Shown: in pieces, positions 1 to 8,439 of the stretch | Position numbering within the stretch: position 1 is the first letter of the stretch | Layout: every line of letters begins with the position of its first letter | Assembly (NCBI GenBank): GCA_029821755.1 | Contig: JALGSV010000023.1 | Span: 1-53,504 of the forward strand | Source of the DNA: Candidatus Zipacnadum vermilionense | GTDB lineage: Bacteria; Armatimonadota; Zipacnadia; Zipacnadales; Zipacnadaceae | Reading direction: 5' to 3' | Length of the DNA stretch: 53,504 nt | Notes under the pieces: model-generated | The model's input: the letters and a program-made list of their open reading frames with translations, nothing else | Told to the model about the DNA's origin: nothing | The model's database searches: none | Program-made: the position numbers and the translations under genes

Positions 1-100
1 GATCCAGCCGGTAGCGATGGAGGAGGGCCTGCGGTTCGCCATCCGCGAGGGCGGCCACACCGTAGGAGCCGGCGTGGTGACGAAGATACTCGAGGAGTAG
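1..100 (+). CDS. tuf: Elongation factor Tu, C-terminal end (partial)
   Basis: The last 32 codons of an EF-Tu gene, cut by the window start. The visible residues ([20 protein letters not shown], then VTKILEE) are the conserved end of EF-Tu domain 3, where the GTPase delivers aminoacyl-tRNA to the ribosome. It ends in TAG, followed by a 139-nt gap to rpsJ. Its position before rpsJ indicates that the str operon (rpsL, rpsG, fusA, tuf) precedes the window. A canonical EF-G is therefore probably upstream, which matters for the second EF-G-like gene at 6327. Confidence 0.96.
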   Translation, partial: IQPVAMEEGLRFAIREGGHTVGAGVVTKILEE

Positions 101-239
101 GGAGCCTCCCCCCCGGCGCAGGCAGCCGTGCGTTGTCTCCTCCCGCAACGGGTAGGGACGGGGAGGGGCGCAAGCCGCAGGCGGCAAGGACGTATTGCTC
201 AGAGGGACAGATCCTGTAGTAGCGGGAGCGCGAAAGAAC

Positions 240-566
240 ATGGCGGCAGGGAGCAACATCCGCATCAAAATGAAGGCGTTCGACCACGAGTTGCTGGACC
301 AGTCGTGCCAGCGGATCGTGGAGACGGCGGAGAAGACGGGCGCGCGCATCAGCGGCCCCATCCCGCTGCCGACGCGCAAGTATGTACACGCCATCGTCAA
401 GCCGACGGCCCTGGGGCGCAGCAGCCGCACCATGGAGCACTACGAAATTCGCGTGCATAAGCGGCTGATCGATATCCTGGAGTCCAGCGGGCGGACCGTA
501 GATGCCCTGATAAAGCTGGACCTGCCGGGCGGCGTGGATATTGCGATCAAGACGTCGCGGGGGTAG
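240..566 (+). CDS. rpsJ: 30S ribosomal protein S10
   Basis: 108 residues, normal family length. S10 sits in the 30S head and also takes part in Nus antitermination. The sequence shows the family core [16 protein letters not shown], then [14 protein letters not shown] and the C-terminal [15 protein letters not shown] 240 gives the normal N-terminus ([10 protein letters not shown]); an upstream in-frame start at 195 would add 15 unrelated residues. It is the first gene of the S10 operon. A 213-nt palindrome-rich gap separates it from rplC, unusually long for this operon. Confidence 0.97.
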   Translation: MAAGSNIRIKMKAFDHELLDQSCQRIVETAEKTGARISGPIPLPTRKYVHAIVKPTALGRSSRTMEHYEIRVHKRLIDILESSGRTVDALIKLDLPGGVDIAIKTSRG

Positions 567-633
567 GGAAGCCTCATCCCCCCGCCCCCATCTCTCTCTG
601 CGCACGCGGGCGTGCGCAAGCAGGAGATGGGGG
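567..633 (+). repeat. Post-stop GCCTCA element with nested cruciform
   Basis: Starts right after the rpsJ TAG with GCCTCATCCCCC. A two-tier palindrome follows: outer stem CCCCCATCTC (585-594) with GAGATGGGGG (624-633), and inner stem TGCGCACG (599-606) with CGTGCGCA (611-618). The two-level design resembles the palindromes flanking the transposase at 52 kb. Confidence 0.75.
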
Positions 634-730
634 AAGACGCGAGACGCAGACGGGGTGGAGGGGGACCGCGGGCCCTCAGCGTCACAAGTCACATCCCGCG
701 CACCGGGGAGTTGTTGGTGCTACCGGAGAG

Positions 731-752
731 CGACGGGCGGGGACGCCCGTCG
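731..752 (-). repeat. Intergenic hairpin CGACGGGCG/CGCCCGTCG
   Basis: A perfect 9-bp stem with a GGGA loop, 27 nt before the rplC start. A near copy (GGACGGGCG/CGCCCGTCC) lies at 11293-11314 and a broken one near 11790. The foot on the minus strand reads GTAC, close to the GTAG of other elements. Confidence 0.6.
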
Positions 753-779
753 TACTGCGCAGAGAGTAGTGGTGAAACG

Positions 780-1421
780 ATGCCAGTAGGACTGCTAGGC
801 AAGAAACTGGGGATGACCCGGATCTTCTCGCCGGAAGGCGAGGCGGTTTCGGTGACGGTTATTGAGGCCGGGCCGTGCGTGGTCGTGCAGCGCAAGACAC
901 AGGAGCGCGACGGCTACGAGGCGGTGCAGATCGGCTATGGAGAGCGGTCGCGAGCCCGTACCAACCAGCCGGAGACCGGGCACTTCGAGCGGCACGGGCT
1001 CTCCCCCAAGAAGCACCTCAAGGAATGGCGGCTGGTGGAGGGCGAGGACTATGAGGAGCGGCAGGAACTGAACGTGGCCATCTTCAGCGAGGGGCAGATC
1101 GTGGACGTCATCGGCACCTCCAAGGGCCGGGGCTTCGCGGGCGTCATCAAGCGCTATGGATTCAAGGGCGGACCGGCCCAGCATGGCTCCAAGGTGCACC
1201 GCTCGCCGATGTCCGGCGGCTCCACCGACGCAGCCCGGGTCTTCCCGGGCAAGCGGGGGCCCGGGCACATGGGGGCCAAGCAGGTCACAGTGCGGGGGCT
1301 GGACGTGGTGAAGGTCGATCCGGAGCGCAACCTGCTGGTAGTACGCGGCTCGGTTCCGGGGGCCAACGGTGGCCTCGTCGCGGTGCGGCCGAGCAAGAAG
1401 ACCGTGAAGGGAAAGGGTTGA
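780..1421 (+). CDS. rplC: 50S ribosomal protein L3
   Basis: 213 residues, typical bacterial length. L3 binds 23S rRNA and reaches the peptidyl-transferase centre. The N-terminus GLLGKKLGMTRIF and the long central loop signature (KGRGFAGVIKRYGFKGG, HRSPMSGGST, GKRGPGHMGA) are diagnostic. ATG 780 is the expected start; an extension back to 612 would read through intergenic repeats. The TGA stop overlaps a possible TTG start of rplD, so the two genes are tightly coupled. Confidence 0.97.
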   Translation: MPVGLLGKKLGMTRIFSPEGEAVSVTVIEAGPCVVVQRKTQERDGYEAVQIGYGERSRARTNQPETGHFERHGLSPKKHLKEWRLVEGEDYEERQELNVAIFSEGQIVDVIGTSKGRGFAGVIKRYGFKGGPAQHGSKVHRSPMSGGSTDAARVFPGKRGPGHMGAKQVTVRGLDVVKVDPERNLLVVRGSVPGANGGLVAVRPSKKTVKGKG

Positions 1422-1426
1422 GCGGT

Positions 1427-2086
1427 ATGCCGCAGGCCGCGGTCATGAATATGGCGGGAGAGGAAGTGACGCAGGTCGAACTCGACTCCCGGCTGTTCGA
1501 TGTCGAGCCTAATATCGACCTGATGCACCAGGCCGTCCTCTACGTGGATAACCGGCGCGCACAACTGCGCGGATATGCGAAGTCGCGGAGCGAGGTGGTC
1601 ATGTCGGGGGCCAAGGTGTACCGGCAGAAGGGCCTGGGGCGAGCGCGGCACGGAGACCGAGCGGCCGCAACTTTCGTTGGCGGTGGCCGAGCTCACTCCC
1701 CCAAGCGGGCCCGGGCACGGCTGCGGATGCCCCAGAAGATGCGGCGCAAGGCCCTGGCCTGCGCGCTGACCGCGCAACTGCGCAAGGGGCTGGTCCGCTT
1801 CGTGGACGATCTTCGCCCGGAGACGCTGGGCACCAAGGGGATGCGGTCGGGCCTGGAGGCCCTCCGCTGCAGCCGCGGCAAGACTATCGCCGTAGTGGGG
1901 CCGGAGGAATACTACGACGACGTGCTGGATAAGTCCTGCCGCAATCTCCCCAAGTTCATCCTGCGGCTGGCCCCGCACATCAACGTGCGCGACGTGCTGA
2001 ACGCCGATCATATCATCATGTCGCAGGGCGCGCTGGCCCAGTTGGCTTGCGGGGAAGCGACCGGAGGTGAGATGGATGCTGACTAG
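1427..2086 (+). CDS. rplD: 50S ribosomal protein L4
   Basis: About 219 residues. L4 binds 23S rRNA and lines the exit tunnel with its extended loop; in some bacteria it also represses its own operon. The loop region (KVYRQKGLGRARHGDR then FVGGGRAHSPK) and the following MPQKMRRKALACAL match the family. ATG 1427 has a purine-rich GAAGGGAAAGGG about 9 nt upstream; a TTG at 1418 overlapping the rplC stop is possible. The 3' end overlaps rplW by 11 nt. Confidence 0.95.
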   Translation: MPQAAVMNMAGEEVTQVELDSRLFDVEPNIDLMHQAVLYVDNRRAQLRGYAKSRSEVVMSGAKVYRQKGLGRARHGDRAAATFVGGGRAHSPKRARARLRMPQKMRRKALACALTAQLRKGLVRFVDDLRPETLGTKGMRSGLEALRCSRGKTIAVVGPEEYYDDVLDKSCRNLPKFILRLAPHINVRDVLNADHIIMSQGALAQLACGEATGGEMDAD

Positions 2087-2390
2087 CGACCAACTCAACT
2101 ACTATCGCAGCATCCTGATCCAGCCGGTGATCAGTGAGAAGTCGATGGCGGCCAGCGAGGCGGAGCGCAAGTATCATTTCAAGGTGCACCCCAAGGCCAA
2201 CAAGGTGGAGATTCGGCGCGCGGTGGAGGCCATCTTCAACGTGCGAGTCGAGTCGGTCAACACGCTGAACGTGCGGGGGAAGGCGCGGCGGCGGAGCTAC
2301 CGGCATCGGATGGGGCGGACCGCGAATTGGAAGAAGGCCATCGTGATGCTGGCGCCAGGGGACCGGATTGATGTGATGACGGGGCAGTAG
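2076..2390 (+). CDS. rplW: 50S ribosomal protein L23
   Basis: 104 residues. L23 lies at the tunnel exit and is the docking site for trigger factor and SRP. Family motifs seen: LIQPVISEKSM, KYHFKVHPKANKVEIRRAVEAIFNV and the C-terminal VMLAPGDRID. ATG 2076 is preceded by a strong Shine-Dalgarno GGAGGTGA at 2063-2070; a GTG at 2067 lies inside that site and is rejected. It overlaps the end of rplD, so translation is probably coupled. Confidence 0.96.
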   Translation: MLTSDQLNYYRSILIQPVISEKSMAASEAERKYHFKVHPKANKVEIRRAVEAIFNVRVESVNTLNVRGKARRRSYRHRMGRTANWKKAIVMLAPGDRIDVMTGQ

Positions 2391-2430
2391 GTAGCCTCAT
2401 CCCCTGTCCTCTCTACTTGCAGGAGAGGGG
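2391..2430 (+). repeat. Post-stop GCCTCA element (rplW-rplB gap)
   Basis: Follows the rplW TAG directly: GTAGCCTCATCCCC, then stem CCTCTC (2408-2413) with GAGAGG (2423-2428). Close relatives lie at 9844 and 11715, sharing TTGCAGGAGAGG. Confidence 0.7.
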
Positions 2431-2440
2431 AAGTCGGACG

Positions 2441-2462
2441 CAGGCTTGAGAGCCTGTGCTAC
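2441..2462 (-). repeat. REP-like hairpin, GTAG foot
   Basis: On the minus strand it reads GTAG-CACAGGCT-CTCA-AGCCTG. The stem is CAGGCT (2441-2446) with AGCCTG (2451-2456), and the foot CTAC is at 2459-2462. It ends 14 nt before the rplB start codon. Relatives lie at 3838 and 31198. Confidence 0.75.
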
Positions 2463-2475
2463 CCGGAGAAGAATT

Positions 2476-3315
2476 ATGGCAACCAGACAGCACAAGCCGA
2501 CCTCGCCCGGGGAGCGCTTTCATCAGTCGCTCGACCGGCGGGAGCTGGATAAGAAGGAACCGGAGAAGAGACTCCTACTGCCGACCAAGTCCAAGGCGGG
2601 GCGCAATAACCAGGGCCGGATCACCACCCGGCACCAGGGCGGTGGCCACAAGCAGCGGCTGCGCATCGTGGACTTCAAGCGCAGTAAGGACGGCATTCCG
2701 GCCAAGGTGGCGGCGCTCGAGTACGATCCAGGGCGCTCGGCCTTCCTGGCCCTGCTGTTCTACGCCGATGGCGAGAAGCGGTATATCCTGGCGCCGCAGG
2801 GCGTGAAGAAGGGTGACGTGCTGCTCTCGGGCGAGGCGGTGCAGCCGCGGGTGGGTAACTGCCTGCCGCTGGGGCGCATCCCTGTCGGTACCCTGGTGCA
2901 CAACGTCGAGCTGACCCCAGGTCGGGGTGGCCAGATGGTGCGGGGGGCCGGGTCGGCGGCGCAAATTGTGGCGCGCGAGGGCAACTACGTCACGTTACGG
3001 CTGCCCTCCGGCGAGATGCGGATGGTCGCCGGCAAGGGGCGGGCAACCATCGGTCGCGTGGGTAACCTCGACCACCAGAACATCCAGGACGGCAAGGCCG
3101 GCCGCAAGCGTTGGCGGGGCGTACGCCCGGCGGTGCGGGGTGTCGCCATGAACCCGGTGGACCATCCGCACGGCGGCGGAGAGGGCAAAGCCCCCATCGG
3201 CATGCCCTCGCCGGTCAGCCCCTGGGGTTGGAAGACACTGGGGCGCAAGACGCGGAAGAAGAACAACCCGTCCAACAAGTGGATCGTGCGGGGGAGGAAG
3301 TCGGAGCGCGGCTAG
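2476..3315 (+). CDS. rplB: 50S ribosomal protein L2
   Basis: 279 residues, normal length. L2 is a primary 23S rRNA binder needed for subunit association and peptidyl transfer. Seen: [19 protein letters not shown], the SH3-like central domain ([24 protein letters not shown]) and the C-terminal signature [20 protein letters not shown], whose His residues lie near the active centre. ATG 2476 gives the expected [12 protein letters not shown] start. The gene sits between two repeat-filled spacers. Confidence 0.97.
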   Translation: MATRQHKPTSPGERFHQSLDRRELDKKEPEKRLLLPTKSKAGRNNQGRITTRHQGGGHKQRLRIVDFKRSKDGIPAKVAALEYDPGRSAFLALLFYADGEKRYILAPQGVKKGDVLLSGEAVQPRVGNCLPLGRIPVGTLVHNVELTPGRGGQMVRGAGSAAQIVAREGNYVTLRLPSGEMRMVAGKGRATIGRVGNLDHQNIQDGKAGRKRWRGVRPAVRGVAMNPVDHPHGGGEGKAPIGMPSPVSPWGWKTLGRKTRKKNNPSNKWIVRGRKSERG

Positions 3316-3447
3316 GGAGGCCTTTCCCTCGGTCCCCTCCCAGCGCCCCTGGCGGTGCCGGGGGCTAGGGAGAGCGGGAGCTGTGGGAGCGCGCGCCCCG
3401 GGGTAGTTCAGTTTAGCGGATAGTCGCTTAGTAAGGGGAACCAGTAC
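3316..3447 (+). repeat. rplB-rpsS spacer with G/C palindrome
   Basis: 132 nt without a gene. After the rplB TAG it reads GGAGGCCTTTCCC, then an imperfect palindrome near 3341-3374 (CTCCCAGCGCCCC against GGGGGCTAGGGAG). A GGGGTAGTTCAG stretch near 3400 looks like a tRNA D-arm, but there is no tRNA. The last 20 nt carry the rpsS ribosome binding site (AAGGGGAA). Confidence 0.5.
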
Positions 3448-3744
3448 ATGGCCAGATCAATGAAGAAGGGGCCGTACGCTGAGGAGAAGCTGCTCCTCAA
3501 GGTAGAGAAGGCGCAGGCGAGCGGCGACGAGCGGATCATCAAGACGTGGTCCCGGCGGTCGACGATCTTCCCGGAAATGGTGGGTCTGACCATCGCCGTC
3601 CATGACGGCCGGCGGCACGTGCCCATCTACATCACCGAGAATATGGTGGGCCACAAACTGGGCGAGTTCAGCCCGACACGGACGTATCGCGGGATGCGGC
3701 CGGGCAGGCGAGAGCGGTCAACAGGCGGCGCCCCACGGAGGTAG
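3448..3744 (+). CDS. rpsS: 30S ribosomal protein S19
   Basis: 98 residues. S19 is in the 30S head, next to S13 and the A-site finger contact. Seen: [36 protein letters not shown] and [23 protein letters not shown], which make the family assignment certain. The C-terminal tail is basic. ATG 3448 is preceded by AAGGGGAAC. The TAG stop is followed by 139 nt of repeats before rplV, where most bacteria have only a few bases. Confidence 0.97.
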   Translation: MARSMKKGPYAEEKLLLKVEKAQASGDERIIKTWSRRSTIFPEMVGLTIAVHDGRRHVPIYITENMVGHKLGEFSPTRTYRGMRPGRRERSTGGAPRR

Positions 3745-3764
3745 ACTGACGCTCTGCCCCCCCT

Positions 3765-3782
3765 GCGCACGGGGATGTGCGC
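3765..3782. repeat. GCGCAC/GTGCGC hairpin
   Basis: Stem GCGCAC (3765-3770) with GTGCGC (3777-3782), loop GGGGAT. The same stem recurs at 599-618, 13910-13926 and 18841-18857. It also forms the inner hairpin of the left transposase flank at 52017-52041. Confidence 0.6.
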
Positions 3783-3837
3783 TGAGCAGGAGAGGTGGAG
3801 ACGAGGACGCGAGCGGGGAAATCGGCGCCACGTGGAG

Positions 3838-3869
3838 ACAGGCTGAGCAGCCTGAGCAGCCTGTGCTAC
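3838..3869 (-). repeat. REP-like hairpin, GTAG foot
   Basis: Stem ACAGGCT (3838-3844) with AGCCTGT (3858-3864); foot CTAC at 3866-3869 (GTAG on the minus strand). The loop carries an internal copy of AGCAGCCTG, so it looks like a locally duplicated version of the 2441 element. It ends 14 nt before rplV. Confidence 0.7.
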
Positions 3870-3883
3870 CGGGAGAGAGAATC

Positions 3884-4225
3884 ATGGACGTCAAAGCGAC
3901 ATCAAAGTGGATACGAACGGGGCCGCGGAAGCTACGGCGGTATGCGGACCTGGTGCGGAATGAGCCGCTGGACCGGGCGCGGGGCCTATTGCATGTGGCC
4001 GCTTCGCCGGCGGCCCAGACACTGCTCAAGTGCCTGGATTCGGCGGTGGCCAACGCGGAGAACAACCACGGGCTGGATGCCGAGGATCTGCGGATCAAGG
4101 CTATGCAGATTGACGGCGCGATGAAGATTCCTCGGCTGCGCCCGCGGGCGCGCGGACGGGCCGACCGTTACTATCACCGGACCTGCCACGTCACCGTGGT
4201 AGTGACCGACGAGGAGGCCGCCTAG
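3884..4225 (+). CDS. rplV: 50S ribosomal protein L22
   Basis: 113 residues. L22 lines the exit tunnel next to L4, and its beta-hairpin carries macrolide-resistance sites in other species. Seen: WIRTGPRKLRRYADLVRNEP, LKCLDSAVANAENNHGLD and the hairpin end RLRPRARGRADRYYHRTCHVTVVV. ATG 3884 has GGGAGAGAGA upstream. An open frame continues back to 3602 but runs through rpsS and repeats, so it is not used. Confidence 0.96.
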   Translation: MDVKATSKWIRTGPRKLRRYADLVRNEPLDRARGLLHVAASPAAQTLLKCLDSAVANAENNHGLDAEDLRIKAMQIDGAMKIPRLRPRARGRADRYYHRTCHVTVVVTDEEAA

Positions 4226-4237
4226 GCCTCGCAGGGA

Positions 4238-4280
4238 GCACGATGAACCGTGCCCCCACACAGCCGGCACTGTAGCCGGC
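4238..4280. repeat. Two small hairpins in the rplV-rpsC gap
   Basis: GCACG (4238-4242) with CGTGC (4249-4253), then GCCGGC (4263-4268) with GCCGGC (4275-4280). A GTAG lies in the second loop. Both lie within the 69-nt gap and end 15 nt before rpsC. A weak members-of-family case. Confidence 0.4.
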
Positions 4281-4294
4281 GGGGAGTGAACTGA

Positions 4295-5311
4295 ATGGGT
4301 CAGAAAGTACATCCCTACGGTTTTCGCCTGGGCATCATCCGCAAGGCACGGAGCCGCTGGTTTGCCGAGGGGCGGAAGTACCGCGATCAACTGCTTGCCG
4401 ACGTGTCTATCCGCAAGTTCATCACGGATACCCACCGCAACGCCGGGATCTCCGACGTGATCATCGAGCGCAGTGCGGAGAACACCAGTGTAACTGTGCA
4501 GACGGCGAAGCCCGGGATCATCATCGGTCGGGGCGGGCGCGATGTGGACCTACTACGCCAGACGATCGAGAAGAACATAGGCGGCCGAGTGCGGCTGAAT
4601 GTGGAAGAGACTCCCGACCCGGACACCAACGCGCAATTGGTGGCGGAGAACATCGCCTCGCAAATCGAGCGGCGCGTCTCGCACCGGCGGGCCATGCGGC
4701 AGGCAGTGGAGCGTGGCATGCGCGCCGGGGCTCAGGGGATGCGTGCGATCATCTCGGGCCGGCTGTCGGGCGCGGAAATCGCGCGCTCGGAGAGCGTGGG
4801 GCCCATGGGGCGGGTGCCGCTGCATACGCTGCGAGCGGATGTGCAGTACGGTATCGCCGCCGCGCGAACTGCCTACGGGCCGATCGGCGTGAAGGTCTGG
4901 GTGTACAAGGGCGAGATTCTGCCCCCGCGCAAGGGTGAGCGTCGGGTTACGACAGGCGAAGAGGGCGTAACGGCGGAGGATTGGGAGCGCGTGGCCGCGG
5001 CCCAGCGGGGGCGGGGCCAGCAGTCGGAGGAGGCAGCCGGCGGGCCCGCCCCGGAGGCAGCCGTGCCCGCGGAGCCGGTGGCCGAGCCGGCCGTGGCAGC
5101 AGCCCCGGCGGAGGAAGCTGCGGTGGCGGAGGCCCCCAAGGAGGTCGCGCCGGAGGCGGCAGCAGCCCCGGCGGAGGAAGCTGCGGCGGCGGAGGCCCCC
5201 GCGGTGGCCGAGCCGGCCGTGGCAGTAGCCCCGGCGGAGGAAGCTGCGGCGGCGGAGGCCCCCAAGGAGGCCGCGCCGGAGGCGGAGGCGGCTGCGCAGG
5301 AGGAGAAGTAG
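4295..5311 (+). CDS. rpsC: 30S ribosomal protein S3 with long Ala/Pro/Glu tail
   Basis: 338 residues against about 210-240 for ordinary S3. Residues 1-215 are normal: [15 protein letters not shown], the KH domain with [16 protein letters not shown], then the C-domain with [11 protein letters not shown] and [14 protein letters not shown]. From about residue 225 the protein turns into an acidic, low-complexity A/P/E tail. It contains three 21-residue repeats starting APAEEAA and ends AAAQEEK. S3 forms part of the mRNA entry tunnel and helicase; the tail would project from the solvent side. It is one base from rplP. Confidence 0.96.
   Translation: MGQKVHPYGFRLGIIRKARSRWFAEGRKYRDQLLADVSIRKFITDTHRNAGISDVIIERSAENTSVTVQTAKPGIIIGRGGRDVDLLRQTIEKNIGGRVRLNVEETPDPDTNAQLVAENIASQIERRVSHRRAMRQAVERGMRAGAQGMRAIISGRLSGAEIARSESVGPMGRVPLHTLRADVQYGIAAARTAYGPIGVKVWVYKGEILPPRKGERRVTTGEEGVTAEDWERVAAAQRGRGQQSEEAAGGPAPEAAVPAEPVAEPAVAAAPAEEAAVAEAPKEVAPEAAAAPAEEAAAAEAPAVAEPAVAVAPAEEAAAAEAPKEAAPEAEAAAQEEK
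5102..5290 (+). repeat. Three tandem 63-bp repeats inside rpsC
   Basis: The phrase GCCCCGGCGGAGGAAGCTGC recurs at 5102, 5165 and 5228 with an exact 63-bp spacing, in frame (21 codons). Units one and three continue GGCGGAGGCCCCCAAGGAGG; unit two diverges to a GCGGTGGCC version. This is consistent with recent slippage or unequal crossover within the S3 tail. Confidence 0.85.
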
Positions 5312-5312
5312 T

Positions 5313-5723
5313 ATGTTGATGCCGAAGCGTTTGAAATATCGCAAGCACCACCGTGGGCGCATGGTTGGCAAGGCCAAGGGCGGCAGCAGCCTCAACCAGG
5401 GCGAGTTCGGTCTGCAGGCGCTGGACTGCTGCTGGATGACCGCGCGGCAGATCGAGGCGGCTCGCGTAGCTATGACCCGGCACGCGCAGCGTGGCGGCAA
5501 GATCTGGATTCGCGTTTTCCCTGACAAGCCGGTGACCGCCAAGCCGCTGGAGACCCGCCAGGGCAAGGGCAAGGGCGCCGTGGACCACTATGTGGCCGTG
5601 GTTAAGCCGGGCCGGATCATGTTCGAGATGGCGGGGGTATCGGAGGACGTCGCGCGCGAAGCCATGCACCTGGCCGCCCGGAAGCTGCCCATCCCTACCC
5701 GATTCGTCACGCGGGAGGAGTAA
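5313..5723 (+). CDS. rplP: 50S ribosomal protein L16
   Basis: 136 residues. L16 organises the A-site side of the 50S and contacts tRNA. Seen: [56 protein letters not shown] and MFEMAGV. ATG 5313 is preceded by GGAGGAGAAG from the rpsC 3' end; ATG 5319 is the only alternative. It runs into rpmC with a 2-nt gap, one of the few places where the operon keeps normal tight spacing. Confidence 0.97.
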   Translation: MLMPKRLKYRKHHRGRMVGKAKGGSSLNQGEFGLQALDCCWMTARQIEAARVAMTRHAQRGGKIWIRVFPDKPVTAKPLETRQGKGKGAVDHYVAVVKPGRIMFEMAGVSEDVAREAMHLAARKLPIPTRFVTREE

Positions 5724-5725
5724 TC

Positions 5726-5956
5726 ATGCCGGATAACGCGACCAGCACTCGAGATTTCATGGAACAGATCAAGCAGGCACCGGAGGCGGAACTGGTGGCG
5801 CGCAAGCGACAGATCAGCGAGAGCCTGTTCAACTTGCGCTTCCGCCTGGCCTCCGGGCAGGTCGAGGACCCCAAGCGCCTGCGGAAGTATAAGAAGGCCA
5901 TCGCCCGGATCAACACGGTCCTGCGGGCGCACGAGCTAGCCGGGAGAGGGGAGTAG
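5726..5956 (+). CDS. rpmC: 50S ribosomal protein L29
   Basis: 76 residues, helical hairpin protein near the tunnel exit. Seen: PEAELVARKRQISESLFNLRFRLASGQVEDPKRLRKYKKAIARINTVL, the family pattern (L..LR.Q...GQ..NP..IR..RK.IAR..T). The first 15 residues (MPDNATSTRDFMEQI) are a little longer than usual. It is spaced 2 nt from both neighbours, so it is clearly cotranscribed. Confidence 0.96.
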   Translation: MPDNATSTRDFMEQIKQAPEAELVARKRQISESLFNLRFRLASGQVEDPKRLRKYKKAIARINTVLRAHELAGRGE

Positions 5957-5958
5957 CC

Positions 5959-6219
5959 ATGAGCCAAGAGCGCAACACGCGGCGCACGCTGCAGGGCGTG
6001 GCAGTCAGCGATAAGATGGACAAGACCGCCGTGATCAGGATCGAGCGCCTGACTCGCCACCCCCTGTACGGGAAGGTGACCAAGCGGGCCCGGACCTTCA
6101 AGGCGCATGACGAGAAGAACGAGTGCCGGGTGGGCGACCTGGTTACCATCGTCGAATGCCGGCCGATCAGCAAGGGCAAGTCGTGGCGGGTAGTGGAGAT
6201 TGTGGCCCGGGAGAAGTAG
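5959..6219 (+). CDS. rpsQ: 30S ribosomal protein S17
   Basis: 86 residues, OB-fold primary 16S rRNA binder. Seen: RTLQGVAVSDKMDKTAVIRIERLTRHPLYGKVTKR, then FKAHDEKNECRVGDLVTIVECRPISKGKSWRVVEIV. The length and motifs are standard. In most bacteria rplN follows within about 30 nt; here a full-length EF-G-like gene intervenes. Confidence 0.97.
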   Translation: MSQERNTRRTLQGVAVSDKMDKTAVIRIERLTRHPLYGKVTKRARTFKAHDEKNECRVGDLVTIVECRPISKGKSWRVVEIVAREK

Positions 6220-6326
6220 CGGCGGAGGCTGAGCGGCCGCTCAACGGCGGCTCCGAGCGTGGGCATCGGGCTCGCGCCGCGCGGAACGGAAGATGAGAGC
6301 CTATCTGTGGACCGGAGGCTTTGACA

Positions 6327-8402
6327 GTGCCGGAATTCGCAAGCGACAAGATCAGGAACCTCGCGGTGACGGGCCACCGGGGCTGTGGGAAGACGACGCT
6401 GGTGGAGGCTTTGCTCTTTGCCACCGGCGCCCTCGAGCGGCGCGGAAGCGTGGAGGACGGCACCGCTACCACCGACTTCGAGCCGGAAGAGAAGGAGGGC
6501 GGGCTGTCCATCAACCCGGCCCTGGCCAACTGCCGGTACGAAGGCGTCAAACTCAACCTGGTGGATACCCCGGGTTACGCCGAGTTCGTGGGCCAGGCGG
6601 TGCCCTGCCTGTGGGTGACCGAGACGGTGCTCCTGGTCGTGGATGGGGTGGCCGGTGTTGAGGTGCATACGCGCCGCATGTATACGATGGCTCGAGAGAT
6701 GGGGCTGTCGGTGATGGCGATGGTAAGCAAGCTGGACAAGGAACGGTCCGACTTCGCCGCGGCCGTGTCCGGGATGAAAGAAGCCCTGCCCGGCGCGGAG
6801 TTCGTGCCAGTGCAGATGCCGTTGGGGGAGGAGAGCTCCTTCCAGGGCGTGGCGGACCTGCTGGCGATGAAGGCTTATCTGGGCGACAGCATGTCGCCGG
6901 TGGAGATTCCGGGTGAATTCGCCGAAGAGGCGGCCGAGGCGCGCTTGTCCCTGGTGGATGCGGTGGCCGCTACCGACGATGACCTGACCATGACCTACCT
7001 GGAGAACGACACGCTCTCCGATGAGGAACTAACCCAGGGCCTGCAGACGGCTGTTCGCGAGGGAAAGCTGGTGCCGGTCCTGGCCTGCTCGGCGGAAGGC
7101 GGCCTGGGCGTAAGCGCGGCCCTGCAGGCGCTGACCCACCTGGCTCCCAGCCCGGTCACCCGCCAGCCGTGGCCCGCTACTGACGCTAAGACCGGCCAGG
7201 AGGTCACCGTCAAGGCCGACGAGGCCTTCGCGGCCGTGGTCTTCAAGACAATGAGCGACCCCTACGTGGGGCGGATCAGTCTGCTGCGCGTGGTCGCGGG
7301 GACGGCCCAGGCCGACGCGACCGTGACCAACGCCAACACCGGCGGGCGGGAGCGCCTGGCCGGCCTGGCGACGATGGAGGGGCAAGAGACCTCCTCCGCC
7401 GGGACGCTGGCTACCGGGGACCTGGGCTGCGTGAGCAAGCTAGAAGACACGGTCACCGGCCACACCCTTTGCGATCCCAAGCGCGTGGTGGCTGTCCCCA
7501 TGCCGCCGATCCCCGAGGGGATGCACGGCGTGGCCTTGGTGGCGGCGACGCGAGCCGATCAGGACAAGCTCTCGCAGGCGCTGGGCCGGGTGGCAGAGGA
7601 GGACGTAGGCTTCACCTACAAGCGCGATCACGAGACCGGAGACCTGGTGGCCCACGGTATGGGGCCGCTGCACGTGGACCTGTCTATCAAGCGCCTGAAG
7701 CGCAAGTTTGACGTAGCGGTAGACCAGAAGCCGCCGCGCATCCCGTACCGCGAGACCATCAGGAAGAGGGTCGAGGTGCAGGGGCGTCACAAGAAGCAGA
7801 CCGGCGGGCGCGGGCAGTTTGGCGACGTCAAACTCTACGTCGAGCCGCAGGAGCGCAGCGCGGGGTTCGAGTACGTGGACCAGGTCGTCGGCGGCTCCGT
7901 GCCGCGTAACTTCATCCCGGCGGTGGAGAAGGGCGTCCTGGACGTAATGGAGCGGGGCATCGTCGCCGGTTACCCGGTGGTGGATATCAAGGTCACCATC
8001 TACGACGGCTCGACCCACCCAGTGGACTCTTCCGAGCAAGCCTTCCGTATGGCCGGGCAGATTGGGATGCGCAAGGCGCTGGAGGAAGCCGGCTCGATTC
8101 TACTGGAGCCCATCGCCATCGTGGAAGTCACCACACCGGAGACCATCACTGGCGACATCATGAGCGATCTGAACAGCAAGCGCGGACAGATTCTGGGGAT
8201 GGACAGCATCGGCGGCGGGATGCAGACAGTGAAGGCGCGGCTCCCGGTGGCCGAGTTGGCTTCCTACGCGGGCGACCTGCGGTCGATCTCGCAGGGACGG
8301 GCCAGCTACACCGTGGAGTTCTCGCACTACCAGGAAGTGCCGCGCGAGTTGGCCGAACGGGTCACGGCGGAGGCCAAGAAGGCGCAGGAGGAGAGGGGAT
8401 AG
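6327..8402 (+). CDS. EF-G-like translational GTPase (second, divergent EF-G)
   Basis: 691 residues with the full EF-G domain plan: G domain, domain II, and domains III-V ([45 protein letters not shown]). The nucleotide motifs differ from housekeeping EF-G: P-loop GHRGCGKTT (residues 16-24) for GHIDAGKTT, switch II DTPGY (80-84) where the catalytic His of DTPGH is Tyr, and SKLD (134-137) for NKMD. These mark the EF-G-2/FusA2-like group, whose role in translocation is doubtful or slow; ribosome rescue or regulation is possible. GTG 6327 has GGAGG 8 nt upstream; TTG 6321 is too close. It sits between rpsQ and rplN. Confidence 0.9.
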   Translation: MPEFASDKIRNLAVTGHRGCGKTTLVEALLFATGALERRGSVEDGTATTDFEPEEKEGGLSINPALANCRYEGVKLNLVDTPGYAEFVGQAVPCLWVTETVLLVVDGVAGVEVHTRRMYTMAREMGLSVMAMVSKLDKERSDFAAAVSGMKEALPGAEFVPVQMPLGEESSFQGVADLLAMKAYLGDSMSPVEIPGEFAEEAAEARLSLVDAVAATDDDLTMTYLENDTLSDEELTQGLQTAVREGKLVPVLACSAEGGLGVSAALQALTHLAPSPVTRQPWPATDAKTGQEVTVKADEAFAAVVFKTMSDPYVGRISLLRVVAGTAQADATVTNANTGGRERLAGLATMEGQETSSAGTLATGDLGCVSKLEDTVTGHTLCDPKRVVAVPMPPIPEGMHGVALVAATRADQDKLSQALGRVAEEDVGFTYKRDHETGDLVAHGMGPLHVDLSIKRLKRKFDVAVDQKPPRIPYRETIRKRVEVQGRHKKQTGGRGQFGDVKLYVEPQERSAGFEYVDQVVGGSVPRNFIPAVEKGVLDVMERGIVAGYPVVDIKVTIYDGSTHPVDSSEQAFRMAGQIGMRKALEEAGSILLEPIAIVEVTTPETITGDIMSDLNSKRGQILGMDSIGGGMQTVKARLPVAELASYAGDLRSISQGRASYTVEFSHYQEVPRELAERVTAEAKKAQEERG

Positions 8403-8439
8403 CCTCCCCGCGCCATGCGGACAGAAGAGGAAGCAGACC

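Noticed and set aside
612-779. N-terminal extension of L3 by 56 residues
   Set aside because: The frame runs through two palindromes and the normal L3 start at 780 is intact.
3397-3440. GGGGTAGTTCAG stretch resembling a tRNA D-arm before rpsS
   Set aside because: No anticodon stem, T-arm or acceptor pairing can be drawn around it.
5102-5290. Regular 63-bp repeats as a CRISPR-like array
   Set aside because: Repeats are head-to-tail without unique spacers and encode an in-frame protein tail; no cas gene is present.
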